Assembly: GCA_004194705.1 (NCBI GenBank)
Contig: SADC01000464.1
Coordinates: 58,444 to 122,443 of the forward strand
Source: Ditylenchus dipsaci
Lineage: Eukaryota > Nematoda > Chromadorea > Rhabditida > Anguinidae
DNA: 64,000 nucleotides
Reading direction: 5' to 3'
The notes beneath the pieces were generated by a model, which worked only from the letters and a program-made list of their open reading frames with translations, was not told the origin of the DNA and ran no database searches. Positions 46,505 to 58,676 of the stretch are shown here, piece after piece. The translations under genes and the position numbers were made by a program. Position 1 is the stretch's first letter, and each line of letters begins with the position of its first letter.

Positions 46505-49500
46505 TTAAAGCTCTTGATGGCGATATTCAGGGTGGGCAGTCCCTCTGATAATGTTGTATGTAGGGTAGGTCTCAACCAGAGTCAGCCAAAACTTCAGTCT
46601 GTCGAGCATAAGTAGATCTGCTACTTCTGGCCTATTTTCCTTAATTTTTAGGTATCTCATTGGGATTTCTGGAGTGGTGACTGGCCAAATTATTTCTTTG
46701 GTTGAAGGATTGCTGAAATCCGATACGATTTATTTAAATTACAACTTTTTCGGTGGCTAACCCCTTGTTGACAAAATTGACAGTACTCCTGACCAAGAAG
46801 TCTTCAATGGCTCTGTCCTGAACATTAAACTGAACGGAAGAATTTTCTTTGCGGAAAAGGTAGTTGTGATCATTGCTGTGGAAATTTGCTAAATTAATAT
46901 TTTTTTGTAAATGAAAAATTCCGACTAGCGCATGAATAATATTTACATATTTGCTTGATGTGAATTTTTAAAATAATACTGCAAAATTAAGTAAAGTTAC
47001 GATAAGTTTGGATACAGTCGAGTCTTCCATTAAACCCCTGGTCACAGTGAAAGGTCGAAGTCTAAATAAAGTGCTGCCTATGAATCGTTATTTTATTTGT
47101 CCCAATGCAAATCTGATATTGGAAACCCCCCTTAACCATATACTAATTAACTTGTTGGATGGTCATAGAATTCTTATTTTTGCCCATAGGCTTCATCTCT
47201 TTGGTCGTACTCGCTCAAATCATATTTTAACCACTTTTTGAGATGTTCTTGGGTTTGAAACATGCTGAAAAAATGTTTTCGGGGTGCAAACGATACTTTT
47301 TGGAGAAGAATTTTTTTGGTAAAATTTTTCAACCATTGGCTTGCCCAAGGCTGCTCATAGCGAAAAGCATTATTTTGATCAAAAAAATTTCTCCAAAAAG
47401 TATCGTTTGCATCTTGAAAACATTTTTCAGCATGTCACAAGCCCAAGAACATCTCAAAAAGTAGTTGAAACATGATTTAGCGAATACGGCCAAAAAAATC
47501 TATGGCCAAAGACAAGAATTCTATGGCAATTCAAAACCTTAGGTGAACAAAGTACAGGGTGGCGCAATTTTTTCGGGTACATTTGTTTGTTCATAACTTT
47601 TTAAATTCGCGGTCATTTTTTTTTGCTGACCACTCATACAAAAGCCCTTTCTTTGCCATTTTGTTTAAAAAAAAGAACGCGCCGATATGATTAAAATCAC
47701 CGAGATATGGCTGTTTTTGTGAAGGCGTTGGGTTTCACCATTTTTTCGATTTTTAGATGCCTTACTCCAATCAAGAGAATGCGCGAATCTTCGTGTGGTG
47801 GATCGAGAGCCAAAGCAGCTATGCAGTGTTCAGGCGACGAGTGCGAAGGGAAATGGCTCGTCATGCCCAAGTGCCAAAGCGAGACAATGTTATTCGATGG
47901 AATCAAATGTTCGTGGAGTCCGGAAGTGTTCAGCGAAAAGACAAGAAAGGAACAAAGTTGGTTTTGAACATTTGATTTTTATGCAGCTAGGTTAAAGGTT
48001 AATGATTATTGTGTACAAAATGCTTTCTCGTTTCGGATGGAGCCCCGCCTCATTGGTCTCTAGCTGTGCGCAACTATCTGACAGCAGTTTTTCCGAACAG
48101 GTGGATGGGTCGTGGTTCTCCGAATCTTTCTTGGCCGCCATATTCTCCGGACTTGACTCCCTGTGACATCTTTCTGTGGGGGTGGATCAAGAGCCAAGTG
48201 TACCGATCTCCTATCAGCGACATCCAAGCGACTTGGATGAACTGACAAGAAGAATTCAAAACGCCTTTCGAGATTTGCCTCAGCAGATGATTGACCGATC
48301 AATTCAAGCCTATGAACAGCGTCTCAACCGGTGCATTGCTGTTGTGGCAGAAGTGTGGAGCAAACATTTGCAAACGTTCATTGAGTCCTGGTTGGGGTTT
48401 TGTTTCGCATGTTATGATTTGTTATCAATAAAATGTCTATCTGAATTGTTATTAAAAAATGTGTATGAAACACATGGATAAACAGTCAAAACCCAACGCC
48501 TTCACAAAAACAGCCATATCTCGGTGATTTTTAATCATATCGGCGCGTTCTTTTTTTTTAAACAAAATGGCAAAGAAAGGGCTTTTGAATGAGTGGTCAG
48601 CAAAAAAATGACTGCGAATTTAAAAAGTTATGAACAAAACAAATGTATCCGAAAAATTGCGCCACCCTGTATTCTATGGCCGAAAAGAAATACCACCCAA
48701 TTTTTTTAATTGTTATATTTCGAATTGTTCGTTTGATCAAAATCAAATTTAGAGTTAACTTTTTCATTTCGAGCAGTGAATTTAAAAAAAAATGTATTTA
48801 ATCCACTGTGGATGGTCAAGGCCTTGCTAAACATTTGTCTTGTTGCTTTCTCTAATATATCTAGCTCACCTCTAACTTTGACTTGCTCCGGAAATACTTT
48901 CTCGTTGAAGTAGGTGTTAAGGTAGAGAAAAAGTGGCCATTGGAATTGAGCTTTGATCCGACTTTCCCAAATTATGGGAATGTTAAATTGGATGTCCGAC
49001 AGGAGCTGAAAAAAATGTATAAAATTTGAAAATAATAGGTGATCCGCAAAAATAAGTGGATCCACAAAAAACTCAGCAAGAGCCTAAACCTGTGTGTACT
49101 TTTGCAAGTAAAAGTTGCTGTCATTGGCAGTTTTATTGACCAAGTAGTGGTCAAGTATTTCAGTCTGCACTTTGGTTGCCTTAGCTCCAAAATGCGCTTC
49201 ATTGGCCACTACATTGCGCACGAAATTGGTGAAATCAGCTTTACCGTAGGTCTCGAACTTTTGCCAGGGTATTGCAAACTGTGCTAGGGATGTGTTTCTA
49301 TTGTGCATCAGTGCTGAAATTACAAAGTGTACGGTAGGCAACCAATTTTAGATTGCAGATTGCACATTCAGACTGTTACAGGCTAAAACCTAAAATTATA
49401 AAGCTGAAATTGAGATCTCCACATCTAATGAAGTAAAATCTTTATTTAATCAACTAAAATTTGGATCTGACAGGGGGACCCTGACTGCGACCCGGAGTTC

Positions 49501-52500
49501 TTTCGACAATATTTTATGCGTCTATCCTCGTAGAGCATGCCTATGGCCGGAATGACCTATGGCCCAAGGGTCAGCTATGAAAAACCATGATATCGAAGGT
49601 GTATCGAAGTGTTTTTAGAACTTTGAATGACCCTTCTACCACAATTTGTGGACCTTCAGAGCTGGGGAGCCAGATTTGTCAGGAACTTGGAAACGCTCTA
49701 GAAGAATACGCAGAAAAAGTTTGTCATCGAAGTTCCCCAGGTCCCAGTCAGGGTCCCTCCCTTGTGAATTTCAAAGAAAGTTATAGTAAGTTGAATAAGT
49801 ATTAGGGTGGTTTTAACACGGGAAGGTGCGCGCATTTGCGACAACGGGTAGAACAGAATGTGCTGAACACAATGGTGCGGTTTTTTCCCTTCAATGTCTG
49901 ACGAAGTTGGTGAAACGGCTTCGGGAAGTAAGAACTTCTGCATGGTCAAAATCCAGCTGGATACCCACATGTTTTCAAGTGGTGCGTCATGATCGTCATA
50001 CTACACCCACATTCATATTATATCAAAATGACCGCAAGGATATCAGCTTTCAAATAACAGTGAGCACAGTGAATTTTTATTTGTGAAGTGAAGACAAATC
50101 ACCACTTCTTTCTCGAGGTACGGATTTTCCGAATTCTCTTACTTTGATTTCTATGTGCCATAACTTTCTACACATGTAACTGTGATCAACGGGTTTTCCA
50201 GCATCTTGTAGCAAATTTATCTGGCTACATGTTGAACTGAAATTTGTGAGAGTGTTTGTTTAGAAAGCCACTGAAAACCACACTCAAAATAATAAACTCG
50301 TACATTTTGTGATATTATATTTTTTTCAATATTTGTATGAATTAGCGCAACTCTCGATACGGTTACCCTGGTGCGCCCATTAGTGACAACGGGTAGAACA
50401 GAATGTGCTGAGCACAATGGTGCCGGTCGTTTTTTGCACAAAGCTAGCAAAACCTCGGTCAAAATGTTGGGCTTGTTGATTTCTTTTATTTCTTTTACTC
50501 GAGCTACTAAATGATAAGTGTATTTTGTTGTGTCTCAAGAGAAAAATTGGCTGCATGTAGCTGCACGTCTCGGTTTTTTGTATCTAATTGACTGATAAAT
50601 TTCTAGACCCTATTTCAGTCACTTAATTCGGCTTTGAAGCAAAAACGACCGGCACCATTGTGCTCAGCACATTCTGTTCTACCCGTTGTCACTAATGGGC
50701 GCACCAGGGTAACCCGTATCGAGAGTTGCGCTAATTCATACAAATATTGAAAAAAATATAATATCACAAAATGTACGAGTTTATTATTTTGAGTGTGGTT
50801 TTCAGTGGCTTTCTAAACAAACACTCTCACAAATTTCAGTTCAACATGTAGCCAGATAAATTTGCTACAAGATGCTGGAAAACCCGTTGATCACAGTTAC
50901 ATGTGTAGAAAGTTATGGCACATAGAAATCAAAGTAAGAGAATTCGGAAATCCGTACCTCGAGAAAGAAGTGGTGATTTGTCTTCACTTCACAAATAAAA
51001 ATTCACTGTGCTCACTGTTATTTGAAAGCTGATATCCTTGCGGTCATTTTGATATAATATGAATGTGGGTGTAGTATGACGATCATGACGCACCACTTGA
51101 AACATGTGGGTATCCAGCTGGATTTTGACCATGCAGAAGTTCTTACTTCCCGAAGCCGTTTTCACCAACTTCGTCAGACATTGAAGGGAAAAAACCCCGC
51201 ACCATTGTGTTCAGCACATTCTGTTCTACCCGTTGTCGCAAATGCGCGCACCTTCCCGTGTTAATGTTGCTGCTAAATTAATTGCTGCTAATTTCTCAGA
51301 ATTTTGGCAGAATATTTGTTTTGGCAGCAGAGCCAGCAATAGCTTGCAACATTTCAAATTGAAATAATTCAAATGGATCAAAATAAAATTAAGACAATTG
51401 AGATTGAGACAATTCAAATTGAGACAAAGTCAAATTGAGACAATTCGTTTAGCGACAAGAATTTATAAAGAAAATTTGAAATTAAAAAAGGGAAGTTTTG
51501 TCGCAATCTGATTTTGTCTCAATTTAAATTGTCGTTATTTGAGTTGTCTCAATTTGAATTTGTCGGAACCCAAATTGTCTTAATTGGAATTGTTTTAATT
51601 TTAAATGTCTCAAACTATCGCTTGCCGCAGCAGAACTAAAGATCATGGCAGCAGAACTAATTATTAGGCAAAGTTTTAGTTTCAGAATGATAAATTTTTA
51701 GAGGAAAAGATCCTAAAGCAGCATAAACATATAAAATTAGGTGAGAGCTGATAATAGTAGCGTGCCAAATGTCTACCCTCCCCTTCTAGGCAATTTTCTG
51801 AGTAATATTTATTTTTTATTGGATAAAATTAATAGCGATACTTACTAAAGTAAAGACTCTCCTGCTCAGTAAACCCCATAATAGTGGGTTTTCTTGGTGA
51901 CTCCTGTATCAATTCGGGTAGTCGCGAGGGAAGAATACACCATCAAATCTAGGTCCAAACTTGACAAAGTTTACATCCATTCGGGTTGACCCCTAAAATA
52001 GATCGACTGTGCATAGATTTTATGGTTCTAAATGTGTTAGCCGGCTTCCGAGCCTAGGAAGAAATCAACCTAGGGGACCAAGGCAATATTTTTTTCCAAT
52101 ATTTTTTATTTGAAGGACCATAGCCGTCGCCGACAACCAGAATTTCAAATGTTCAAATTCGCGCGGACAGTTCTCTTTCGTCTTTCATTTTACTCTTTTG
52201 AGTCATTCGAAGCAAGTCAAAAGAGTATAGTGCGAGACGAAAGAGAACTGTGTCGCGCAAATTCAAGCATTTGAAATTCTCACTGTCGGCGACGGCTATG
52301 GTCCTTTAAAAGTGATGCAAAAATGTGAATATTGTATTCCCTCTAATTATGTGGCAACATTCCACACCACACCAACACACAGCGTGTTAAACATAAGGAT
52401 GCGGGGAAATCGTGTCAGGACCAGGAATTTGAAAATATTAAAAATTTAAATGAGTCAAACTTCAAAATAAATCACCCTATTATACGTAAAGGCTATGGGT

Positions 52501-53854
52501 GAAAACGCCCGTCAAGATGTGTAAATCTCCCGTCAAATTTTTGAAACTTTTTGTTCTAGGTGTTCACTCTTAAAATTTTTAATTTTTTTACACCAGCATG
52601 TAGCCCGGAATCTCTAGTTTCTAATGAGTTATCAACTGGCTGACAACAATATTGAAAAGTGGGAGAACAATTATATTTTTTAAGTGAATTGTTTCTCCCA
52701 CTTTTTAATATTGTAGTCAGCCAGTTGATAGCTCAATAGGAACAAGAGATTCAGGGCTGCATGCTGGTGCCAAAAAATAAAAAACTGAAAAGTAATCACT
52801 GAGAACAAGTAGTTTTCAAAATTGGACGGGAGATTCACACATTTTGACGGGTGTTTTCAATTTCAAGCATACGTAAAATGCTGTTGGCAATTGTGCTTCT
52901 CAAGATTAAAATTACGATTTTACCCACCCAACCGAAAACTTTTCTCAGAAAAGTCACCAACTATTTGTAGCTCATCTCTCTGGCTTCAAAACGATGGATA
53001 ATTTGCCTAAGAGCAGCTTTCAAAAACGGCTTGAAACACAATTCTAAGAACACGATTTTGAATTAGATAGGTGCCACATAATCATAGGAAATATGATAAA
53101 TGGTTGCTGAAACTACCAACAAAAAATTGCACAAAAGGAGGGCCGAGGCATTTTTTCCCGGAGCCGGCCGACAGGGCTGTAAAAACATCCGGAAGATACA
53201 TCCGGATGTGGATGTATACATCCGAAACATCCACATCCACATCCGGCGGATGTGGATGTGGATGTTGGATGTCAAAAATGTTTGGGTCGGATGTCGGATG
53301 TGGATGTGGATGTCAATAAATTTTCAGGTCGGATGTCAGCGGATGTTTTCATTGATTTTACATGGATTTTCGGATGTTTCTGGATGTTTCGGATGTCAAA
53401 AATTTCACATCCGGATGTCGGATGTGGATGTTGGATGTCGAAAATTTTTGGGTCGGATGTCGGATGTGGATGTCAAAATTTTTTTAGGCCGGATGTGGAT
53501 GTAGGATGTCAAAAAAAAAAAATTACAGCCCTGCCGGCCGAACACATATAGAGTCGACTTTTTAATATCAAAATCAGGAGCGTACAGTGATGTTTATCGC
53601 ATCATATATCTGATCGTAAGATTTGGTCTTCAAACAGGCTTTCAACTCAACAGACTCCTCTACATCACAACCCAGTAGATGCCCCAATTGGTAAGTGTCA
53701 TTCACCACCCTTTCACTTGTTGTCCATGCTGCAAACACTGAACCACTCATTTGGACGGCTTGTTTGAAATAGTCTGAAGTGGTTTTAGTTTCGGTTGTGC
53801 TTTGAATGCGGTAATGCAAAAGCAAACCTCGACTGTGTGGAGATAAACCTAGGG
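46505..53854 (-). CDS. Second carboxylesterase, C-terminal part (partial)
   Basis: Paralogue of the 41.0-46.0 kb esterase on the opposite strand, tail to tail with it. Exons 5'-3': 53854-53828 (LGLSPHSR), 53773-53586 (YFKQAVQMSGSVFAAW), 51992-51846 (GPRFDGVFFP, then ESPRKPTIMGFTEQE), 49313-49090, 49005-48870 (ending EQVKVR), 46888-46762 (FHSNDHNYLF with the catalytic His), 46712-46505 (to TAA). Exon lengths and phases parallel the first gene: its matching exons are 188 and 148 bp, here 188 and 147, and the missing base is in a CCC run (51916-51918) where the frame breaks. The half that should carry signal peptide, oxyanion loop and nucleophile Ser was not found in the 10 kb upstream, so the gene is truncated, extends beyond the window, or is a pseudogene. 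Large insertions split the third, fourth and sixth introns shown. Confidence 0.8.
47150..47527. repeat. Foldback in an intron of the second esterase
   Basis: CATAGAATTCTTATTTTTG left, CAAGAATTCTATGGC right; inner TTTTTGAGATGTTCTTGGG and AAACGATACTTTTTGGAGAA pair with their complements. The outer end TGGATGGTCATAGAATTC recurs at 60624. Confidence 0.8.
47555..48669 (+). mobile_element. Tc1/mariner-type element, deletion derivative
   Basis: Ends CAGGGTGGCGCAATTTTTTC and its complement, flanked by TA on both sides (47553-47554 and 48670-48671), the Tc1/mariner target duplication. Inverted repeats are long, roughly 180 bp. The interior codes for only parts of a transposase. It lies in an intron of the second esterase on the opposite strand, so it need not disrupt that gene. 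Confidence 0.9.
47757..48370 (+). pseudogene. Tc1/mariner-type transposase, internally deleted
   Basis: The N-terminal DNA-binding part (about 47757-47970) reads NQENARIFVWWIESQSS and AQVPKRDNVIRWNQMFVESG. After a deletion the C-terminal catalytic part (48025-48370) gives SDGAPPHWSLAVRNYLT, then WPPYSPDLTPCDIFLWG and DLDELTRRIQNAF. Two of the three catalytic Asp are present; the first is lost with the deleted middle. By my count 42 residues separate the last two Asp, longer than the 34 of classical mariner and closer to DD41D-type lineages with this GAPPHW..RW..R motif. Confidence 0.8.
49813..51264. mobile_element. 1.45-kb foldback, TTAACACGGGAAGG termini
   Basis: Arms 49813-50460 and about 50640-51264 are almost perfect inverses around a roughly 180-bp spacer. 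Both ends are TTAACACGGGAAGGTGCGCG. A block GACAACGGGTAGAACAGAAT occurs twice per arm (49842 and 50388; inverted near 50690 and 51240). The TTAA ends recall piggyBac-type targets, but no transposase is present. It lies in an intron of the second esterase. Confidence 0.85.
52112..52309. repeat. Palindromic MITE, GGACCATA family, copy 2
   Basis: GAAGGACCATAGCCGTCGCC left, GGCGACGGCTATGGTCCTTT right; ACTCTTTTGAGTC centre as in 1160-1359. In an intron of the second esterase. Confidence 0.85.
52500..52862. repeat. Foldback, TGTAAATCTCCCGTCAAATT family, copy 2
   Basis: GAAAACGCCCGTCAAGAT left, ATTTTGACGGGTGTTTTCA right; inner GAGTTATCAACTGGCTGAC pairs with its complement. The central part differs from the 26143 copy. 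Confidence 0.85.
53172..53533. mobile_element. hAT-like MITE filled with a GGATGT array
   Basis: Ends CAGGGCTGTAAAA and TTACAGCCCTG are flanked by a perfect 8-bp duplication CCGGCCGA (53164-53171 and 53534-53541), the hAT signature. The interior is mostly GGATGTGGATGT-type tandem sequence (about 53185-53510), which gives meaningless long frames. It lies in an intron of the second esterase. Confidence 0.88.
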
Positions 53855-54008
53855 CTAAATAAAAATTATTGCACAAAATTGATCACAAAATTTTTATGAA
53901 TTATATATTAAACTTTTAGTCAATATGCCTTATAGAAAGTTTCGAAAAATTGGATATTTACAACATTCTTTTCTAGACCCTATTTTAGAAAGCTTATAGA
54001 AACTTACA

Positions 54009-55419
54009 TTAAACAGGGAAAGCCTGAATGTGCCGAACCATGCGTTTTTTGCAGAATTTCACGCCGAGCACGATGGCTGAAAAAAAATTTCAACAGATGA
54101 ACAGCATTTGAAAGTAGTTGATTTTCTCTTGTTACCAACCACCTGGAAATGAGTGGTACTGCTCAAATTTATGTATCACCTGGGCGTGTAATATCTTAAA
54201 ATTCAGGCGTGATAAGAGCTATCTATTGCATATAAATTTGTGTCTAAGTGATCAAAACTTAAAAGAAAATTTTCGATTTTTCTTCCATGAGCCAGTTTTC
54301 AAAAGCCTTTCCACTCGAGGCAACAAACATTCAAATATCGCGAAAAAGAATTTTCAAAAACTGACTTCTAGAAGGAAACCCGAAAAATTCTCTGTGAAGT
54401 TTCGATCACTCAGACACAAATTCATATGCAATAGATAGCTCTGATCACGCCCTGCATTTAAGATATTACAGGCCCAGATGATACATAAATTCGAGCAAGT
54501 ATCACTCATCTCCAGGGACCGTAGTAACAATCGTAGTAACAACTTCCGTGGCTAAAAGTGGAATATCTCGGATTTCAGTCCACTTTTTCAATAGCAGTTT
54601 TTTGCAAACAAAAATAGACAAGTTTTATCTTTAGATTTTATTACAATAATCTGAATCACTCATCGGTAACCAGAGCTAGCACTAAATGCAAAAAAATATC
54701 CGCAGCTGCGGATATTTTTGTGAGCCTGTGAGCCTAAAAATAAAATTTATCATACAGGTTTGAGCTGATTGTCATGATGTTTCACTAGGTTTGTAGCCTA
54801 GATTATAAGGAACATTTTGGTAGTTCATAAAGTAATTTTTGGCTTTACCAAACCTAAAAATATACTAAAAGTGCCTCTAAATATTGAGTTTGAAAAAATT
54901 ATCGAGATAGACTAAGCTAACTTTTTCAAATTCAATATTTTGAGATACCTTTGGTCATATTTCAAGTTTGTTAAAGCCAAAAATACTTTTCAAACCACCA
55001 AAATTTTCTTATAATCTAGGCTACAACCTAGTGAAACATCATGACAATCAGCTCAAACCTGTACGATAAAATTTGATTTTTAGCCTCACAGGTCCAAAAA
55101 TATCCGCAGCTGCGGATATTTTTTGTATTTAGTGCTAGCTCTGGTTACCGATGAGCGATTCAGATTATTGTAATAAAATCTAAAGATGAAACTTGTCTAT
55201 TTTTTGTTTGCAAAAATCTACTATTCAAAAAGTGGACTGAACTCCGAGATATTCCACTTTTAGCCACGGAAGTTGTTACTACGGCCCCAGGTGGTTGGTA
55301 ACAAGAGAAAATTAACATTTTCAAATGCTGTCTATCCGTTGGAATCCCTCCTCTTTCCGAAATCTTTTTCAGCCATCGTACTCGGCATGGTTCTGCACAT
55401 TCAGGCATTCCCGTGTTAA
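54009..55419. mobile_element. 1.4-kb foldback, TTAA/CACGGGAA termini
   Basis: Ends TTAAACAGGGAAAGCCTG and CAGGCATTCCCGTGTTAA. The arms share TTACCAACCACCTGG, ATCCGCAGCTGCGGATATTT and GTAACCAGAGCTAGCACTAA and meet near 54910. The left arm is lengthened by a second foldback at about 54150-54512 (ATCTATTGCATATAAATTTG and its complement). No coding content. Confidence 0.85.
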
Positions 55420-55748
55420 CAAAACAAGGCCTATAATTTAATTTCGGGTAAATTTTGTTAGTAACCAAGTTAAAAATCCGTACAGAAGTTGAATGATCAG
55501 GAAAATTTTTTTGAATTGGCGGGGACAACCGTTGTCGGGGACGGCAATGGCCCTTTAATATTTAAGGTCCGATTCTTATAATTTTTGTGGCCAACACTGT
55601 AAGGTTGAACTTGATCTCCCGCTCTCAAAGAGCTATCATAGTCTGCAAAAGTCTAAGAAAATAGCTTAGAACCACCTAAAATAAGAAGTAGGCCAATGTT
55701 TGGAGTTCTTCAAGCTACCCACTAACTTATAACAACATTCTCGACAAT
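55420..55748. other. Half GGGCCATTGCC MITE and unassigned DNA
   Basis: 55420-55560 matches the right half of the 44923-45165 MITE (AATTGGCGGGGACAACCG ... GGCAATGGCCCTTTAA) and directly abuts the foldback. In 55561-55660 a minus-strand exon-like stretch follows TTTTGCAG and reads DYDSSLRAGDQVQPYSVGH; I do not recognise it and it may be chance. Confidence 0.4.
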
Positions 55749-56106
55749 ACAGTCAAACCCCGATTTAGTGCGACCTCGAGTTCGATGGACTTGGTCAAAA
55801 GTCTTTGAAAGTCTCGAAAGTGGAACCCCGATTTAGTGCGAACCTCGATATAGTGCGATTTTTTTCCGGTCCCTAGGGTCGCTAGGGTTCAAACCGAGGG
55901 CTGAAAAAAGGACAAAACAGAGAAGATCCTAAGGCCAAAGCGAAGGATGAGAGCATCAACAGAAAGAGAGCCAGAATTGTTCAAACCGAGGGCTGAAAAA
56001 AAAAGGAACAAAACAGAGAAGATAAAAAAAAAAGAATCGAACCGATGGTGAAAAAAATCATCCCATCAACTAACCTACTGCGCACCTAACGCGGGGTTTG
56101 ACTGTA
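55749..56106. repeat. Pogo-like MITE (CAAACCCCGATTTAGTGCG)
   Basis: Ends ACAGTCAAACCCCGATTTAG and CGCGGGGTTTGACTGTAG. Inside, GAGGGCTGAAAAAA and AACAGAGAAGAT repeat directly two to three times. Confidence 0.75.
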
Positions 56107-56241
56107 GAAACTTTAGTCCAAAAGCCGGGTACTAAAGTGGGGTGCGAAAATTACAGAAATTTTCAAAAATTGGATTCGCTCAAGACTCGAATGCGAAAAC
56201 CTAACAAACGACCCTTTCACTCAGACATTATTTATCTCCTA

Positions 56242-58676
56242 TACAGTCCACCCCCGCTTATAGTGACACCTCGCTATAGGAACACCCTCGCTACAGTGAC
56301 ACCTTGCAGAAGATTTGGTTGGTTTTGGTTAAATTTTAGACTAGACCCCCGCTATAGTGACACCCGCTATAGTGACACCTCGCTATAGTGACACCCTAGG
56401 CCGTTCCCAACAAATAAAAAATACCCTCATATAGTGACATACCGTAAAACCTCTATTAATTAGGCCGGCCGGATTATTTTTCAACTACTTTCCAGGGGCC
56501 GGATTAATAGAGGGGGCCGGATTATTAGAGGGGGTCAGATTATTTTCGACCTTTTGAAAAGTTGTATGACTTTTTAGGGGAGGGGATTGTTAAATTAACC
56601 TTTTTTCTGTTCTTATAATTGTTCTTTATTTATTTTTTTTGCAATTTTTTTCAAATTTTAGGATAGTTTTAAGTCAACTTGGACGTTATTGATTTGTATT
56701 TTCAGAAAAAATGACCACACGGTGTGTCAGAAAAAAAAACGCGGACAGTTTCGAATTTTTGTCAAAAGCTCATGCCACCGTCTGAAAAAAAATTGTTTTG
56801 GCTGTAAGTTAGTCGGGGTCAACTTTTAGGGTCAACTTTTTCTTAAATTCAAAAAATGTCAATATTTATCGTTGTATTTCTTTATTTGATGTTTATGATC
56901 CTAGGGCAACTTTTTGAGCTCTACACGAAAATATAGGCAGTTTTTCCGAGTGATTTTATAAAAATTTGACACAGAAAAATCGGTGGTAAAAAAAGTTGAG
57001 GGGTCAACTGGGGTCAACTTAGGGTCAACTTTTGTCAAAATTTTGTAAAGATAGGATTTTGAACTTCTGTAAAGGCCATCTTGTAGAGCTCAAAAAGTTG
57101 AGGGGGGGGTCAAAAATATTAGATTTGGCACTTTCCCTTCAAAAAATGATGTTTTTGGTAATTTTGACAAAAGTTGACCCCTAAAAAGTTGAGGGTCAAC
57201 TCGACGAATATACTTACAGCCTTTGATGTAAGCTATATAAACAATTTTTCATCACAATTTTTATTTAGACTTTTATTGTAATTTTTAATTTCTTTCTGCA
57301 CGAGTTGTTAGCCCTCAATCTCAGCTTTTTACGAAATATCAAACCGGTCATTTCTAAATTTGAAAACTGAGAAGGTTGAAAAAAAAATAGCAGCTTATCT
57401 TTTTTAACCTTAAATTTCTATTTTTTTCAAACTCTAGTTTTCTCATTGCAAACTTGACTTAGAACAGTTGAGAGCTCGTTAGAAAGCTGAGATCCATGAA
57501 TACAAGCTGGTGAAATAGGAAACAAAAAAGTACAATAAAGTTTGAATAAAAAATATAATATGAAATTTGTTTAATAAATTTAGACTTTTGACATTGCACT
57601 TCAGTTCCTACCTTCTTTCATTATCCTTTTTTTTTCGAATAGTAAGCAAGAATGTCTAGATTGACATATAACTTTCCAAAAAATTAAAAGTTCAAAAATG
57701 AAGGAAACGTGATGAGATTAGCAATCAAATAATGGTCAATTAGCCCCAAAAGTCAGTTCCTTTAACACCCAGACACCCATAAAACTTTTAAACCTCAGTT
57801 TAATTATAAAAATTTGAATTTTGAATAGAATATACTTTATTGACACAAAAATTTATACAAGATAATCGTACTGTCAAAAATTTCACCTTACTTAGTAATT
57901 TCTGTACCATTCCAAAAATTAATAGAAACCCCTTTTAAAGCTCTTTGAAGGGGGCCGATTATTAGAGGGGGCCTGATTAATAGAGGTTTACGGTTATGTC
58001 AAGTTTTGTTCATTCAAGTTGCAACTTTAAGTGAAATTTCTTTAAAAAACGAATTTTAAGCTCTCGGTCAATTGCTTCCATATTAAATTATGGGGGTTTT
58101 ATTTGTTTTCGTTGCCGATATGCAACCCAATGATGTATATAATGCCGAACAACTGTAGTTCAAAACAGTTTCAAAACTGCCATACAGTTGTGATTAATTT
58201 TTGCAATTGTACTGCCGTTTTTCGGCATTATTTACATGACTGTTGCAATCGAATTTTTTTTAAATTTCAGTTTTCTCTCATGAAACACTATAGTTTTTTC
58301 TATGTAGGCCCGCAACCTCAATTTTAGATGTTGAAAAATGTGTACGTTAATTCCAGAAAAGCGAGTCTGAATGGCGAATTTATAGTGGTTCCTTGACCAA
58401 CCTTCGACCAGCAAAATCTATATGGTTCAGATATTATACTGACGCATAAGATGTCAAAAGACTTTAAAAATTGGGTTGAAGGTGTTAGACCCTACGAATG
58501 AACTTTTGGTTTATAAATAAAATCGACAGGCGACTGTATCACCATATGCTAAACCTCGACATAGTGACACCTTTCAATAATTTTTTGAAAACCCTCGCTA
58601 CGGTGACACCCTCGCTATAGTGACACCCCAAGGCGGTCCGAGGGGTGTCACATATAGCGGGGCTGACTGTACAGTA
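56242..58676. mobile_element. Pogo-like element (CCACCCCCGCTTATAGTGAC) with nested insert
   Basis: Left 56242-56440 has ACAGTCCACCCCCGC and repeated CGCTATAGTGACACC. Right 58550-58676 has the same motif, then TATAGCGGGGCTGACTGTA. The element at 56445-57998 sits between them. No transposase seen. Confidence 0.65.
56445..57998. mobile_element. 1.55-kb element, ACCGTAAAACCTCTATTAAT ends
   Basis: ACCGTAAAACCTCTATTAAT left; TTAATAGAGGTTTACGGT right. Both ends add GGGGCCGGATTATTAGAGGG-type repeats. Interior has repeated GGGGTCAACTTTT and AT-rich sequence without a recognised protein. Ends are close to those of the 22658-22905 MITE. Confidence 0.75.

Noticed and set aside
49587..49805. 72-residue plus-strand frame
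   Set aside because: No recognised domain, it lies in an intron of the second esterase, and it has no supporting splice structure.
53071..53551. Frames up to 134 residues rich in DVGCGC or IHIHIR
   Set aside because: Translations of the GGATGT array in the hAT-like MITE.
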